From contig CAWBVG010000047.1 of the NCBI GenBank assembly GCA_963792175.1, positions 97,915 through 161,914 of the forward strand: a stretch of DNA of 64,000 nt, given 5' to 3'. Positions 55,078 to 64,000 of this stretch are shown here, piece after piece; position 1 is the stretch's first letter, and every line of letters starts with the position of its first letter. This DNA comes from CAWBVG01 sp963792175. GTDB lineage: Bacteria; Acidobacteriota; Vicinamibacteria; Vicinamibacterales; CAVVIG01. The translations under genes were made by a program, and so were the position numbers. The notes beneath the pieces are model-generated. The model did no database searches, had not been told where the DNA came from, and saw nothing but the letters and a program-made list of their open reading frames with translations.

Positions 55078-56817
55078 TCACTGCCTCGAGGCAGCGCTCT
55101 CGTCGGCGATGAACCGTTCCATGCGCTCCTCCAGCACCGGCAGCGGCACGGAGCCGATGGCCAGGATGGCATCGTGAAAGCGCCGCTGATCGAATCTTGC
55201 GCCGAGCTTCTCTTCGGCCTCACGGCGATGACGACGGATCTGCAGTTCGCCAAGCTTGTAGGCCAGCGCCTGTCCTGGCCACGCGATGTAGCGATCGATT
55301 TCGGTCGTGATCTCGTGCTCGGCCAGCGGGGCGCGATCGCGCAAGTAACTCATCGCCTGCTCGCGCGTCCAGCCGAACTGATGAATGCCGGTGTCGATGA
55401 CCAGCCGGCACGCGCGCCACATCTCGTACGTCAGCCGGCCCATGTCCTCGTACGGCGTTTCGTAGATCCCCATCACGGTGCCCAGCCATTCCGTGTAGAG
55501 CCCCCAGCCTTCGCCGTATCCGGAGAACGACGTGCCTCGACGGAAGGCCGGCCGTTCCGGCCCTTCGAGCGCCAGCGCCGCCTGGAAGCTGTGCCCCGGC
55601 GTGCACTCGTGCAGCGTGAGCGAGGCGAGCGTGTACAACGGGCGCGCCGGCAGGTTATAGGTGTTCATCAAGCACGCCTCGAGGCCGCCGCGTCCGCCGG
55701 TATAGATCGGCGCGATCGCATCGGGCACCGGCCGGATGCCGTGCCGCCGCCGCGGCAGGAAGCCGATGGTTTCGGCGAGCTTGTCGTCGGCCTTCTTGGC
55801 GACGTAGGCTGAATACGAGAGCAGTTCGCGCGGGGTCTTCGCGTAGAACTGCGGATCGGTCCTCAGAAACGTGAAGAACTCCGCCATCGTCCCTTTGAAG
55901 TTCGCCTTGTCCTTGGTCGCGCGCATCTCGGCCTCGATGCGAGCCACTTCCTTCAGGCCGATGTCGTGAATCTGCTGCGGCGTCAGCGTCAGCGTGGTGT
56001 GCTTTTCGATCTGCGCCTGATAGAACGCCTCCCCGTCGGGCATCGCCCTGGCGGCCAGGGTCGTGCGGGCCTTCACCAGATACTCATCCCGAATCATCGT
56101 CAGCAGCCGCGCGTAGGCGGGAGCGACGATGTCGCGAATGACGGTGGCGGCTTCGGCGCGGAGCGCGTCTTGATCGGCTTGTGGCATGCCGGCCGGAAAC
56201 TGGGTGAACGGCGCGTATAACGGATTGCTGGCGTCGCCTTTGACGTAGGGCTCGATCGTCCGATCGCGTCCGAGCACCGACACGCGCGGCACCGAGTAGC
56301 CACGCGCCAGACCTGCGCGCATGTTGGCGATCTGTTCGTCGAAGTAGCGCGGAACATCGCGCAACCGCGCGAGATACGAACGATACGCCGCGGCGGTGGC
56401 GAAGCCCTGACGCGGCGTGAAGTCGGTCCAGAAGAACGTGTCGCTGTTGAAGGGCGCTTCGTAGGTGCGGTACTGCACGTCGCTGGCGAGCGCGCGGAGA
56501 GACGTGCGGAAGATCTGCGCGTTGATCTGCTCTTCGGGTGACAGCTGGTCGAAGGGAATCGTGTCGAGCGTGGCGAGCGTTCGCGTCCAATACGCGAGCC
56601 TCGCCTGTTGTGACGCGGCATCAACGCGCGGGAAGCGATCGCCGGCTCCGCGTCCGAGCTCCTGCTGCCGCCAGTTCCATTCCTCGGTGTAGAGCGCCCG
56701 GAGCCGTGCATCGGCAGACGAAGAGGCTGGCTGCGATTGGGCCGATACCGGCGAGAACAACAGAGCGACTGCGATCAGGACACCGATCGGCATGACGTGC
56801 GTGAATGATCTCGACAT
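55078..56817 (-). CDS. Exported DUF885 family protein (putative metallopeptidase-like)
   Basis: A 579-residue protein with a signal peptide (VMPIGVLIAVALLFSPVSAQSQ). The central fold is largely helical; the hallmark LTLHECTPGHSFQAALA resembles the HE-x-PGHH zinc-site motif of DUF885 proteins with a Cys in place of Gly, and GYGEGWGLYTEWLG follows as usual. The end IAWPGQALAYKLGELQIRRHRREAEEKLG is typical. DUF885 members resemble M32/M3-type carboxypeptidases, but activity is rarely shown. The gene is intact and stands alone between a cytochrome and a subtilase gene. Confidence 0.85.
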   Translation of the reverse strand: MSRSFTHVMPIGVLIAVALLFSPVSAQSQPASSSADARLRALYTEEWNWRQQELGRGAGDRFPRVDAASQQARLAYWTRTLATLDTIPFDQLSPEEQINAQIFRTSLRALASDVQYRTYEAPFNSDTFFWTDFTPRQGFATAAAYRSYLARLRDVPRYFDEQIANMRAGLARGYSVPRVSVLGRDRTIEPYVKGDASNPLYAPFTQFPAGMPQADQDALRAEAATVIRDIVAPAYARLLTMIRDEYLVKARTTLAARAMPDGEAFYQAQIEKHTTLTLTPQQIHDIGLKEVARIEAEMRATKDKANFKGTMAEFFTFLRTDPQFYAKTPRELLSYSAYVAKKADDKLAETIGFLPRRRHGIRPVPDAIAPIYTGGRGGLEACLMNTYNLPARPLYTLASLTLHECTPGHSFQAALALEGPERPAFRRGTSFSGYGEGWGLYTEWLGTVMGIYETPYEDMGRLTYEMWRACRLVIDTGIHQFGWTREQAMSYLRDRAPLAEHEITTEIDRYIAWPGQALAYKLGELQIRRHRREAEEKLGARFDQRRFHDAILAIGSVPLPVLEERMERFIADESAASRQ

Positions 56818-56855
56818 GACGCCCGATTATCACACGGCGGTGGCCGTGCGGCGGT

Positions 56856-59133
56856 TCAGCGCACGACGACTTGCAGATCGACGGTTGCGGAAAAACTGAG
56901 TCCGTTGTTGCTGGCCGATACCGAGATGTTGTTGACCCCGCGCGGGCAGGTCAACGTTGATCCAGGACCAGTGCCGCAGCCGCCGCTCCACGCCAGCGTC
57001 GTGACCGCGCATCGATTCGGATCGGAGAAACCAAGCTGCGCCGCGTTGAGCGTTGCGCCCGATGGGGAATTCGCATCAGCCGTGACCGTTTTCTGGCCGG
57101 TGAAGATCGGGAGCGTCCGCTGTACCGCGGCCACGGCGTCGACCCGCCCGGCGCCTGAGACATTATCCGCGACTCCGGTGCCGTTCAACGGTACCGCGCT
57201 CTTGACGACCAGATCCCGCAACGTGACTCTGGCGGCATCAGTCGCGAGCGGACTGCCGCTGGTCTGGAGCACGCAGGGCGCGGCCTGAGCCGTGAGCGCG
57301 GCGATCGCGGCGGCATGCGGCGCCGCGGCTGACGTTCCGAAGAAGGTTGTGCCGAATGATCCGGCGCCGCTGATCGAGACACCGTCGATCGCCGATACGT
57401 CCGGCTTGGTTCGCCCATCGGTCGTGGGTCCCTGGCTGCTGAAGAACTCCACTGTCGAGTTCGTGGTGTCGTTGCACGAGGCGTTCGGGTTGGTGACAAA
57501 CCGCCCCGACGCAGCGGCCGATGCCGAGCAGATCGCGCCGACCGAAATCACCGCCGCCGGCGAGCCGCCGGCATCGCTCTGCGCCGTCACGCTATAGGTC
57601 GCGGTGTTGAAATTATGGCGTTCGTGGCGGCCTGCCGCGAGCGTTTGCGGTCCATCGAAGGCGCATTCGGGTTCGAACGAATAGAGATTCAGGTGTCTGG
57701 GTTGCGCGGGGTTGTGGTAGTTCTGCACCAGGATCTCGAAGTAGCCGCTCGCGCCGGTGTTCACGAAGTCGATGAATTCTTGCGGGTCCTGGGCGCCGCG
57801 CTGGGTGTCGTTGCTCGCGGCGACGACCCGTCCGGTCGTTTTCTCGACGAGAAACAGATCGTAATCGTTCGCCGATCCACCCATCGGATCGTCCCATGAC
57901 AGGAAGATCAGGACTTCACCGCCGTTCGGCAGCGCGATCAGGTTGTACGGTTGCGCTCCGAGCCCGAGGACATCGGTCGTGTTGTCGCTCTGCTGAAACA
58001 GGTGCAGGTGGCCAGTATCGGCAACCGCCGCCGCCAGCGACGTCGCCTCGACGCCGGAATCCTGATAGACGCCGTAATAGTGCTCGTCGGCGGAATTGCC
58101 GACGGCAGTGAAATAGGCGCGGATCGGATAGGCCGGATTGTTCAGCGCGGTCGCGGTGCCAGTCGATACGACGCTCGTGCCGTCGTACGCCTCGCCGAAG
58201 AAGCCGAGATCGTCAACGACAATGTCGTTGGTGGACGCCAGAAAATTCACCGCCTGCACGAACGACAGATCGGTATCGATGTTCGCGAACGACAATCGCG
58301 CGCCCGGCGCCAGGTCGTGGATGATTTCAAGCATCGCCGTCCCTTCGGCGCCGGCGCCATCGAATCCACACGCCGGAACCGCGGGTGGCAACCCCTCGAG
58401 ATCGCCGTTCTGCTGAAACGATCGGCCGGCAATGCCGCCGGTCGACGACACCAGCACACCGGCTGCTGTTTCGGACACCGACCGAATCGGGCAGATCGCC
58501 GGTGGCGATCGGTCCTCCCGCCACGCCGCTGCAATTGGTGCAGCCGCTGGCGAACACGCCTTTGAGTCCGTCGGAGACGACGCCGACGCGTACACCGGTG
58601 CCATCCAGCGATCCTTGCTGCCGCACCACGTCGGCACGCAGGATTCGGTCGCCCTCGGTGGTCGTCAGGCCGCTCAGATGGCGCGCGTACGTCGGTAGCC
58701 GAATGAAGTCGACGAACGGCAACGCGGCGATCGACTGCAGCCGCGTCGCCGGGACGCGCGCCTGGACTCGTCGCCGTGCCGGATCGGGGATTTCAATGGT
58801 GGCTCCGCCGGCGCGCAGTTGCGCGAGCCGCTCGTCGTTCACCGCTGACATCAGAATATAGACCTGCACTTCGTTCGCGTCGTTCATGCGCAGCCGCCGC
58901 GTCGCCATCGCATCCCGCACAGCTTTCGGCAAGGCCTCGCGCGTGATGCGCGCGGTCGGCGTCCGGTTCTGCGCGACAGCGCGCCCGTCGTCTTGCGGCA
59001 CCGCGCTCGCGAGCGTTTGCAGGACGTTGGTGAGTTTCGAGGAATCGACCTGTGCGGCCTTCTGCGCCGAGACACTGACTGTCGCGGCAGCGAGCACCGC
59101 CGCAACGAAACCATAAAGATAAGGGATTCTCAT
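56856..59133 (-). CDS. Secreted subtilase-family (S8) protein, frameshifted
   Basis: A roughly 750-residue exported protein. The signal peptide is YLYGFVAAVLAAATVSVSAQ. An N-terminal prodomain-like region precedes GVRVGVVSDG, the catalytic Asp site. After a break near 58475 comes EGTAMLEIIHDLAPGARLSFANI, where the usual His-Gly site is replaced by the MLEI-HD form common in environmental subtilases. The Ser is in FGTSAAAPHAAAIAALTAQ. Between them is a roughly 200-residue insert (SWDDPMGGSANDYDLFLVE), a pre-peptidase-like beta domain. The C-terminus is a Ser/Asn-rich beta module (NNISVSASNNGLSFSATVDL). ATG 59133 starts the signal peptide. Confidence 0.8.
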
Positions 59134-59294
59134 TGTGGCCTCAGCCTGCCGCAGCAAATCTCGGTCCGGCCAGGACCCGTGGAAATTGCTCCGCAATCCT
59201 CGCGGCGGACGGAAGCGTCTCCCGAGGATGCCACGGAAAGTGGACGTTGATTGTTAGGATAGGACTTGCCAGCCGTAGCTCGCGGTGGTTTGAA

Positions 59295-59973
59295 ATGGAC
59301 CCGCTCCACAAGCAGGCGATTGTTCAAGGACTGTTCGGGATCGTCTTCTTTATCATCCTGATCTTCTGGCCGGCCGGCACCTTCGACTACTGGCAGGGCT
59401 GGCTGTTCCTGGGGGTCTTTACCGCGTCGACCGTCGGCTTCACCGTGTACCTGGCGATCTACGACAGACCGCTCCTCGAGCGTCGGATGAAGGCCGGGCC
59501 GCAATATGAGCGGGAGTGGTCCCAGAAAATCATCGTGTCGTTGGTCTTCCTCGCGTTTTTTGCGTTGATCGTCCTGCCTGCGCTCGATCACCGATACGCG
59601 TGGTCGCCGGTTGCGTCGGTGGGTGTCGATTCTTGGCGATGTGGTGATCCTGCTGTCCTTCCTGTTCATCTTCTGGGTGATCCGAGTCAACAGTTTCGCC
59701 GCGTCCAACATTCGCGTGGAGAAGGATCAGAGCGTGATCGACACCGGCCCGTACGCGCACGTGCGTCATCCGATGTACGCCGGCGCCATCTGGCTGTTCG
59801 TCGGCATGCCGCTCGCGCTCGGTTCGTGGTGGTCGCTCGCCCTCATCCTGCCTTTCGTGCCCGTGCTGTTGTGGCGGCTGCTCGACGAGGAGAGAATCCT
59901 GCAGAGAGATTTACCCGGGTATACGGAATACATGCGCCGGGTACGCGCTCGTCTGGTTCCGTTCGTCTGGTAG
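59295..59973 (+). CDS. Isoprenylcysteine carboxyl methyltransferase-like membrane protein, frameshifted
   Basis: A roughly 225-residue multi-pass membrane protein of the ICMT/PEMT group. Helices GIVFFIILIFWPAGTFDYWQGWLFL and KIIVSLVFLAFFALIVLPAL come first. After a break near 59615: GDVVILLSFLFIFWVIRVNSFAA, the cofactor-binding signature GPYAHVRHPMYAGAIWLFVG and DEERILQRDLPGYTEYMRRV. Bacterial members methylate unknown lipophilic substrates with SAM. ATG 59295 (MDPLHKQ) opens the first cytoplasmic stretch. The following GNAT gene is 32 bp downstream. Confidence 0.82.
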
Positions 59974-60005
59974 AGGCGACTCGCCGTGACTCAGAGGAGG
60001 AGTCC

Positions 60006-60744
60006 GTGAAGGTCAAATGCTTCGGCTGTGATGCGTCGATCGAGGCTGACGGCGCCGACGACGTCGTGGACGCGTTCGTCGTCCACGGGCAGGAGAGGCA
60101 CACCTGGTCGTATCCGGAGGAGGCGATCCGAAACTACGCCCGTAACTACGCCGAGGCGTGCGAGCGACTCACCGGGGGCATTGAACGATTGTCTGAGATC
60201 GGCGACGTGACGGTCCATCCGATGAGCGAGGACCGCGTTGGCGACTGGCTCCAGTTCTTCGATCACGAAGGCTTTGCCGGCAACCCCGATTGGGCCTCGT
60301 GCTATTGCCTCGAACCCCACGTGCCGGCGACGCCCGAGCTACCTGAGCGCCCATGGCGCGAGACACGGGCGACGATCGCCGAGCGACTTCGGCGTGGCAG
60401 GACCTTCGGATATCTCGCGTACGTCGATCGGCCGACCCGCGGGCTGGGTCAACGCCTCATTCCGCTCCGACTACGGCCTCTACCGCCTCGTCGACCCCGA
60501 CGGACCCGAGCCGCCATCGGTGATCGGCGTCTCGTGCTTCGTGATCGCGCCGCCGTTCCGACGGCACGGGATAGCCTCCGCACTGCTCGATCGCGTGATT
60601 GCGGACGCCTCCGCGCGCGGGGCGTCGTGGATCGAGGGATACCCTCACAATGCACCCGAAGCCAGCGACGCACGGCCATTTCCGGGGCCCACGATCCATG
60701 TACGACGCACGTGGATTCGTGCCGATCGCGGTGCGGGAACATGA
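60006..60744 (+). CDS. GNAT-family acetyltransferase with N-terminal Cys pair, frameshifted
   Basis: The first 45 residues (VKCFGCDASIEADGADDVVDAFVVHGQERH) form a small CxxC module like DUF1059. Then comes a GNAT domain: WLQFFDHEGFAGNPDWASCYCLEPHV, VIGVSCFVIAPPFRRHGIASALLDRVIADASARGASWIEGYP, with the acetyl-CoA loop RRHGIA. Frameshifts occur near 60440 and probably 60670; in the second frame the usual ending FRGPRSMYDARGFVPIA continues to about 60780. The start is GTG 60006, preceded by AGGAGGAG, a strong ribosome site. The substrate is unknown. Confidence 0.78.
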
Positions 60745-60921
60745 CACGGTGGTGCGCCGGCCGGTTATTTCTGCCCGATCCGTGACAACGGCCGACCGGG
60801 GTTTGGCCATGCACCAGGTCGGCCACTCACTCAATCACCAATTGTGGGGAACGAGTGAAGTATCTATTGCGGAGGACACCGGCGCTGCGTAAGCTGCAGC
60901 CTTGTTCAAAGGAGGTGCGGC

Positions 60922-61459
60922 ATGCATCCGACCGTTCCGGGGCTTGCGCTGTTCAGCGTCGCGTGCCTGGTCGCGACCGCGGCGAGTGCGCAGGTCGTGA
61001 GGCAGGAGGTTCCTGGCATCCGGAACTTCGCCAAGGTCGAATCGACCGTGGCGTGCGCCGGCGCCATCACGCCCGCCGCGATCCCGGAAATCAAGAAGAT
61101 GGGTTACGCGTCGATCATCAACCTCCGTCTCGCGACCGAGCAGGGGGCTGACATTGACGCGAACATCGCCGCTGCGAAGGCGGCTGCCATTCCGTATTAC
61201 CACATCCCATTCAGTACAGGCGGCGCCGGATCCTGCCGTCGTCGACACGTTCCTGAAGACGATCACCGCGCCGGGCGTCCAGCCGGCGTTCATCCATTGA
61301 GCGGGCGGTGGAAGAGCCGCCGGGATGTGGCTCATGAAACGCGCGATCGTCGATGGCTGGGACACCGACAAGGCGATGGAAGAAGCGACGGCACTCGGGC
61401 TCACGAATGAGACGCTGAAGCAGTTCTTCGTCGCGCAGATTCAGCAGCGAAAGCGCTGA
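60922..61459 (+). CDS. Exported PTP-like (DUF442/TIGR01244-type) phosphatase, frameshifted
   Basis: A roughly 180-residue protein with a signal peptide (GLALFSVACLVATAASAQ). The fold begins FAKVESTVACAGAITPAAIPEIKKMGYASIINLRLATEQGAD and IPYYHIPF. After breaks near 61230 and 61300 it runs VVDTFLKTITAPGVQPAFIH, then the active-site loop HCSGGGRAAGMW (HCx5R), then KRAIVDGWDTDKAMEEATALGL. HCx5R is the cysteine-phosphatase signature. Related proteins are called sulfur transferase or PTP-like. ATG 60922 follows AAGGAGGT at optimal distance, the best Shine-Dalgarno in the window. Confidence 0.78.
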
Positions 61460-61629
61460 TCGCAGCGGGCGAGGATCAGCGAACCGTCGCCCGTTGCACC
61501 GCTTGAGCGAAGGAACGACTTCACAAAGTCCAGCACGTCTCGTCTGTCGAGCCGGAACACGCCACCGCTTCGCCGCAGCTGTCCGGCTTGTGCAGGACGA
61601 CAATGAAGATCTGCGACAATGCCTCGGCG

Positions 61630-62227
61630 ATGCACGGCAACCCGCAGTCGTTCGCGGTGTTGCGCGGCTACCTGGAAGCGCGAGCATCGTTCACGGACGA
61701 GGAGATGGCAGTTCATCCGGACAATGTTCACGCCCAGGACTCTTTCCGCCGGAGATTTCCTGCAGCGTGCGGGCGCCGTTGCCCGGTCCTCGGCCTTCGT
61801 GGCCAAAGGCTGTCTGCGGACCTACACGATCGATTCGAAAGGCAAAGAGCACATCGTCAAGTTCGCGCCCGAGACGTGGTGGGTGACCGATATCATCAGT
61901 ATCAGCACCGGCACGCCGTCCGAGTATTTTGTCCAAGCGCTCGAGGATTCGGACCTTCTTCTCATCGACCTGAAATCGCACGAGACGATTGTCGAGACTG
62001 TGCCAGGATATGCAGCGGCGTACCGTAAAGGGCTGCAAAAGCACGCCGCTGCGAAGGACAAGCGCATCGTCAGCTCAATCAGTGCGTCAGCGCTCGAGCG
62101 ATATCTGCAATTCCTGGAGGCTTATCCATCGCTCGCCACGCGCGTTCCGCAATGGATGCTGGCGTCGTACCTCGGCGTCACGCCGGAAACGGTCAGCCGG
62201 ATCCGCCAGAAACTCGCGCGACGATAA
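61630..62227 (+). CDS. Crp/Fnr-family transcriptional regulator, frameshifted near the N-terminus
   Basis: A roughly 200-residue regulator. The cyclic-nucleotide-binding-like domain starts FAVLRGYLEARASFTDEEM and, after a shift near 61712, goes on LSAGDFLQRAGAVARSSAFVAKGCLRTYTIDSKGKEHIVKFAPETWWV. The HTH is PQWMLASYLGVTPETVSRIRQKLARR, where the ExxSR of the recognition helix is the element that in FNR reads TTGAT. There is no N-terminal Cys cluster, so direct oxygen sensing by Fe-S is unlikely. ATG 61630 is used; ATG 61603 is an alternative. A perfect TTGAT-N4-ATCAA box lies 1.5 kb away upstream of the convergent gene. Confidence 0.82.
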
Positions 62228-62249
62228 ACCCGCCGACGCTCCGCAATCA

Positions 62250-63642
62250 CTGGATGCGTTCCGGACGATGGCTGCGGTGGCAGGGCCAGCGCGATCGCCA
62301 TCGTCGCCCAACTGGTTCCCGCTGCAGAGATCCACTGATTCTTCCCGTGCGGGAAGCCACTGTCCTTCAGCGGCTGAACCGGGAAACGTTCGGCTGCGCA
62401 CAAGCCACGAGCCATCCGAAAATTGCGTGCGGAGCAGAAACCGACGCCGCGACGGTAGACGGCGCTGGCGACGTCAAACCCGACGTTTGCAGAGCGACCA
62501 GCGCCTGCCCCGTCGCATACGCATCGGTCTCGAGCGTCGCGAGCTGCGCCCAGCCACCATCGGGCCGTTGTTCGCGGAGAAGAGCCTCGGCTGAACTGCG
62601 AATACATCTGCCGGCGCCTTCGCCCACGCGAGCCCCAGCAGCTGCATCGCACGTTCTTCCGTCGTGCGGGGCGTGGCGGCGCGCAACCAATGGCTCGCGC
62701 GCTCGATTCGTTCGGCTTCGTTTGATCCATACAGCTGCAGCGCGCGGAGACTGAGCGCAGTTGCCGTGAAGGTGCCCGCTTCGATGGGCGGCCGTATCGG
62801 CGGCAGCGGGTAGAACGCTCCATCATCGCTTTGCCAGGCGGCGATGACTCGAGCCATCGCCTCGGTCGATTCCATCCGCCGCGTGATGTCCCGCGAACAA
62901 GGAGAGCAGAGCGTAGCTCACGCTGACCGGCACATCTGGAATGCGATCGCGATTCTGGACCGCTTCTTCGCGAACACTGTTGAGCAGTGTGACCGTTGCG
63001 TCGCTTTGCCGGCGGGCAGGCGGCCTCATCGAGAGCAATCCACGCGTCCCGGGCCGATGCCGAACGCGATCTGCGGCAAGTACTGATGGTGACACGACGT
63101 GCACCCCGAGGCCCGGCTGAATTGCGAGCCGCTCGACTGGAGCAGTGCGACCGATTTTTCGACCGCCTTCTTGATGGCTCTGGCTTCCGAGGCGCCCGCC
63201 TTTCGCAACGCCGCTGCCGCAGGCGTGTCGCCGCGCCGCAGCGCCCAATCGAGCGCGGTTTCCCCGGCATTATTGGCGGCAGCTGGATCAGCGCCGAGTC
63301 GGAGCAGCTCCTCGACAATCTCGGCATCGCCGGTCTCGCTGAATGCCGCCCACATTAGTGCTGTCGAACCGGAACGATCGCGAACCGTGAAGTCTGCGCC
63401 TTTGGCCTTCAGCAGCCGTACGAGATCGAGGTCCTGACGCAGGATCGCGAGCAGCACCGGGGGCATTCCGAAAAACTGCCCTTCGTCGGATCGGCGCCCG
63501 ATGCGAGCAACTGCTTCGCGGCGGACCTGTCGTTGTGCAGCAGCGCACCGAGCAGAGGTGTCTGAGGGCTGAAGTCGGGGACCTGCGCGCTGGCGGTCGC
63601 GGACAGCGCGCAAGCCGTTAGCATCATCGTGAGGATCTTCAT
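62250..63642 (-). CDS. Exported ankyrin / CxxCHH / alpha-toroid (squalene-cyclase-like) protein, frameshifted
   Basis: A signal peptide (MKILTMMLTACALSATASA) is followed by ankyrin repeats (LLGALLHNDRSAAKQLLASGADP; DLVRLLKAKGADFTVRDRSGSTALMWAAF; EIVEELLRLGADPAAANNAGETALDWALRRGD). Then comes SGCTSCHHQYLP, a CxxCH heme-type motif, and then alpha/alpha-toroid repeats of squalene-cyclase/prenyltransferase type (DGAFYPLPPIRPPIEAGTFTATALSLRALQLYG; PDGGWAQLATLETDAYATGQALVAL; FPVQPLKDSGFPHGKNQWISAAGTSWATMA). About five frameshifts occur. Such hybrids occur in Acidobacteria, but the activity is unknown. A perfect FNR-type box lies 47 bases upstream of ATG 63642. The exact 3' end is uncertain. Confidence 0.72.
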
Positions 63643-63919
63643 GACATGTTCTCCTGGGCCCATATTCGCCGTGGAAGGAGGGCTGCCATTGATCTGGATC
63701 AAGAAATCACGACGCCAGGTCGGGCGCGAATTGTAACTCCGGAGCGTTGCTGCCCCCACTTTCGTCTCCGAACCGCTGTTTCCCGGTGACAATTCCTCTC
63801 ATGAGCGCTGCTGCCCTCGGTCTGCGCCTATAGGAGTTGAGAGACATCACAACACCTCGAGGCGGCAAACACCTTGTTGAGACGGGCTTCCCGAGACGGA
63901 ATCCCGCTGGGGGCATCAC
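63643..63919. other. Divergent intergenic region
   Basis: 277 bp with no convincing ORF. Besides the FNR-type box, CTATAGGAG near 63829 and some AT-richer patches are present, but no clear sigma70 promoter was identified. Confidence 0.4.
63689..63702. promoter_or_regulatory. FNR/Dnr-type binding site
   Basis: TTGAT-CTGG-ATCAA is a perfect match to the FNR-class consensus TTGAT-N4-ATCAA. It lies 47 bases upstream of the ankyrin/CxxCHH gene start (minus strand) and 218 bases from the plus-strand gene at 63920. Confidence 0.65.
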
Positions 63920-64000
63920 ATGCGATACGTAGTCATTGGTTTCTGTGTCTTCGCGGCAGCCTGTGCTGGCGCAGCTCCAACCCGACCAACCTCGTCGTTG
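63920..64000 (+). CDS. Start of an exported protein (truncated by window edge)
   Basis: From ATG 63920 the frame encodes a signal-peptide-like N-terminus, MRYVVIGFCVFAAACAGAAP, and stays open to the edge. A Cys follows AAA, so it could be a lipoprotein, although the lipobox is weak. Only 27 codons are visible and the product cannot be named. Confidence 0.5.
   Translation, partial: MRYVVIGFCVFAAACAGAAPTRPTSSL

Noticed and set aside
60835..61404. Minus-strand ORF of 189 codons opposite the PTP-like gene
   Set aside because: No domain similarity. The plus-strand gene has a strong Shine-Dalgarno, a signal peptide and the HCx5R motif once frameshifts are joined.
1..64000. CRISPR arrays, insertion sequences, phage genes
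   Set aside because: No regularly spaced repeats of CRISPR length, transposase motifs or phage structural genes were seen.

Overview
The window is GC-rich and dense with genes. Its families fit a soil-type Acidobacteriota, most likely Vicinamibacteria (subdivision 6). The main clues are an acidobacterial orphan MacB/FtsX-like permease (ADOP), a PPi-type phosphofructokinase, an ECF sigma factor overlapping a Ser/Thr kinase-TPR receptor, exported DUF885, amidohydrolase and PQQ-repeat proteins, and an ankyrin protein with a CxxCHH motif. This placement is inferred from gene families; no rRNA, tRNA, CRISPR array or insertion sequence was seen.

Layout. 0-9 kb: yidD, small zinc-ribbon proteins, and an AddA/AddB-like helicase-nuclease pair. 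This part also carries an unusual set of 7-nt-period repeats and a nested palindrome inside addA. 9-14 kb: an S9-type hydrolase, then a same-strand run of PEGA protein, TPR/TonB-C protein and ExeA-like ATPase. 14-24.6 kb: small regulators and enzymes, an esterase, a trypsin-like protease, PPi-PFK, an SGNH hydrolase and a protease homologue that has lost catalytic residues. 24.6-30.7 kb: a bicupin protein, ADOP, and a PAS histidine kinase with a response regulator. 30.7-37.6 kb: two TetR-controlled clusters with palindromic operators, a rhomboid protease and an ankyrin protein. 37.9-46.4 kb: one long same-strand catabolic run (PQQ protein, creatininase, ketopantoate-reductase-like, SDR, M20 peptidase, APC permease, amidohydrolase). 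46.5-64 kb: HAD phosphatase, flavin amine oxidase, sigma factor/kinase pair, SuoX-like/cytochrome b pair, DUF885, subtilase, ICMT-like, GNAT and PTP-like proteins, and a Crp/Fnr regulator. The Crp/Fnr gene converges on an ankyrin/CxxCHH/alpha-toroid gene that has a perfect FNR-type box upstream.

About 25 conserved genes are interrupted by one or more frameshifts, roughly 45 in all. The sequence on both sides remains well conserved, so most look like single-base indels in the assembly rather than true pseudogenes. Coordinates of such genes span all the pieces.

The observations most worth following are: (i) several unrelated heptanucleotide word repeats, mostly at gene ends, resembling the STRR repeats of cyanobacteria; (ii) a 75-bp double palindrome inserted in frame in addA; (iii) the FNR-box/CxxCHH ankyrin-toroid gene beside a regulator with an ExxSR recognition helix; (iv) an 11-bp-phased array of DnaA-box-like words.
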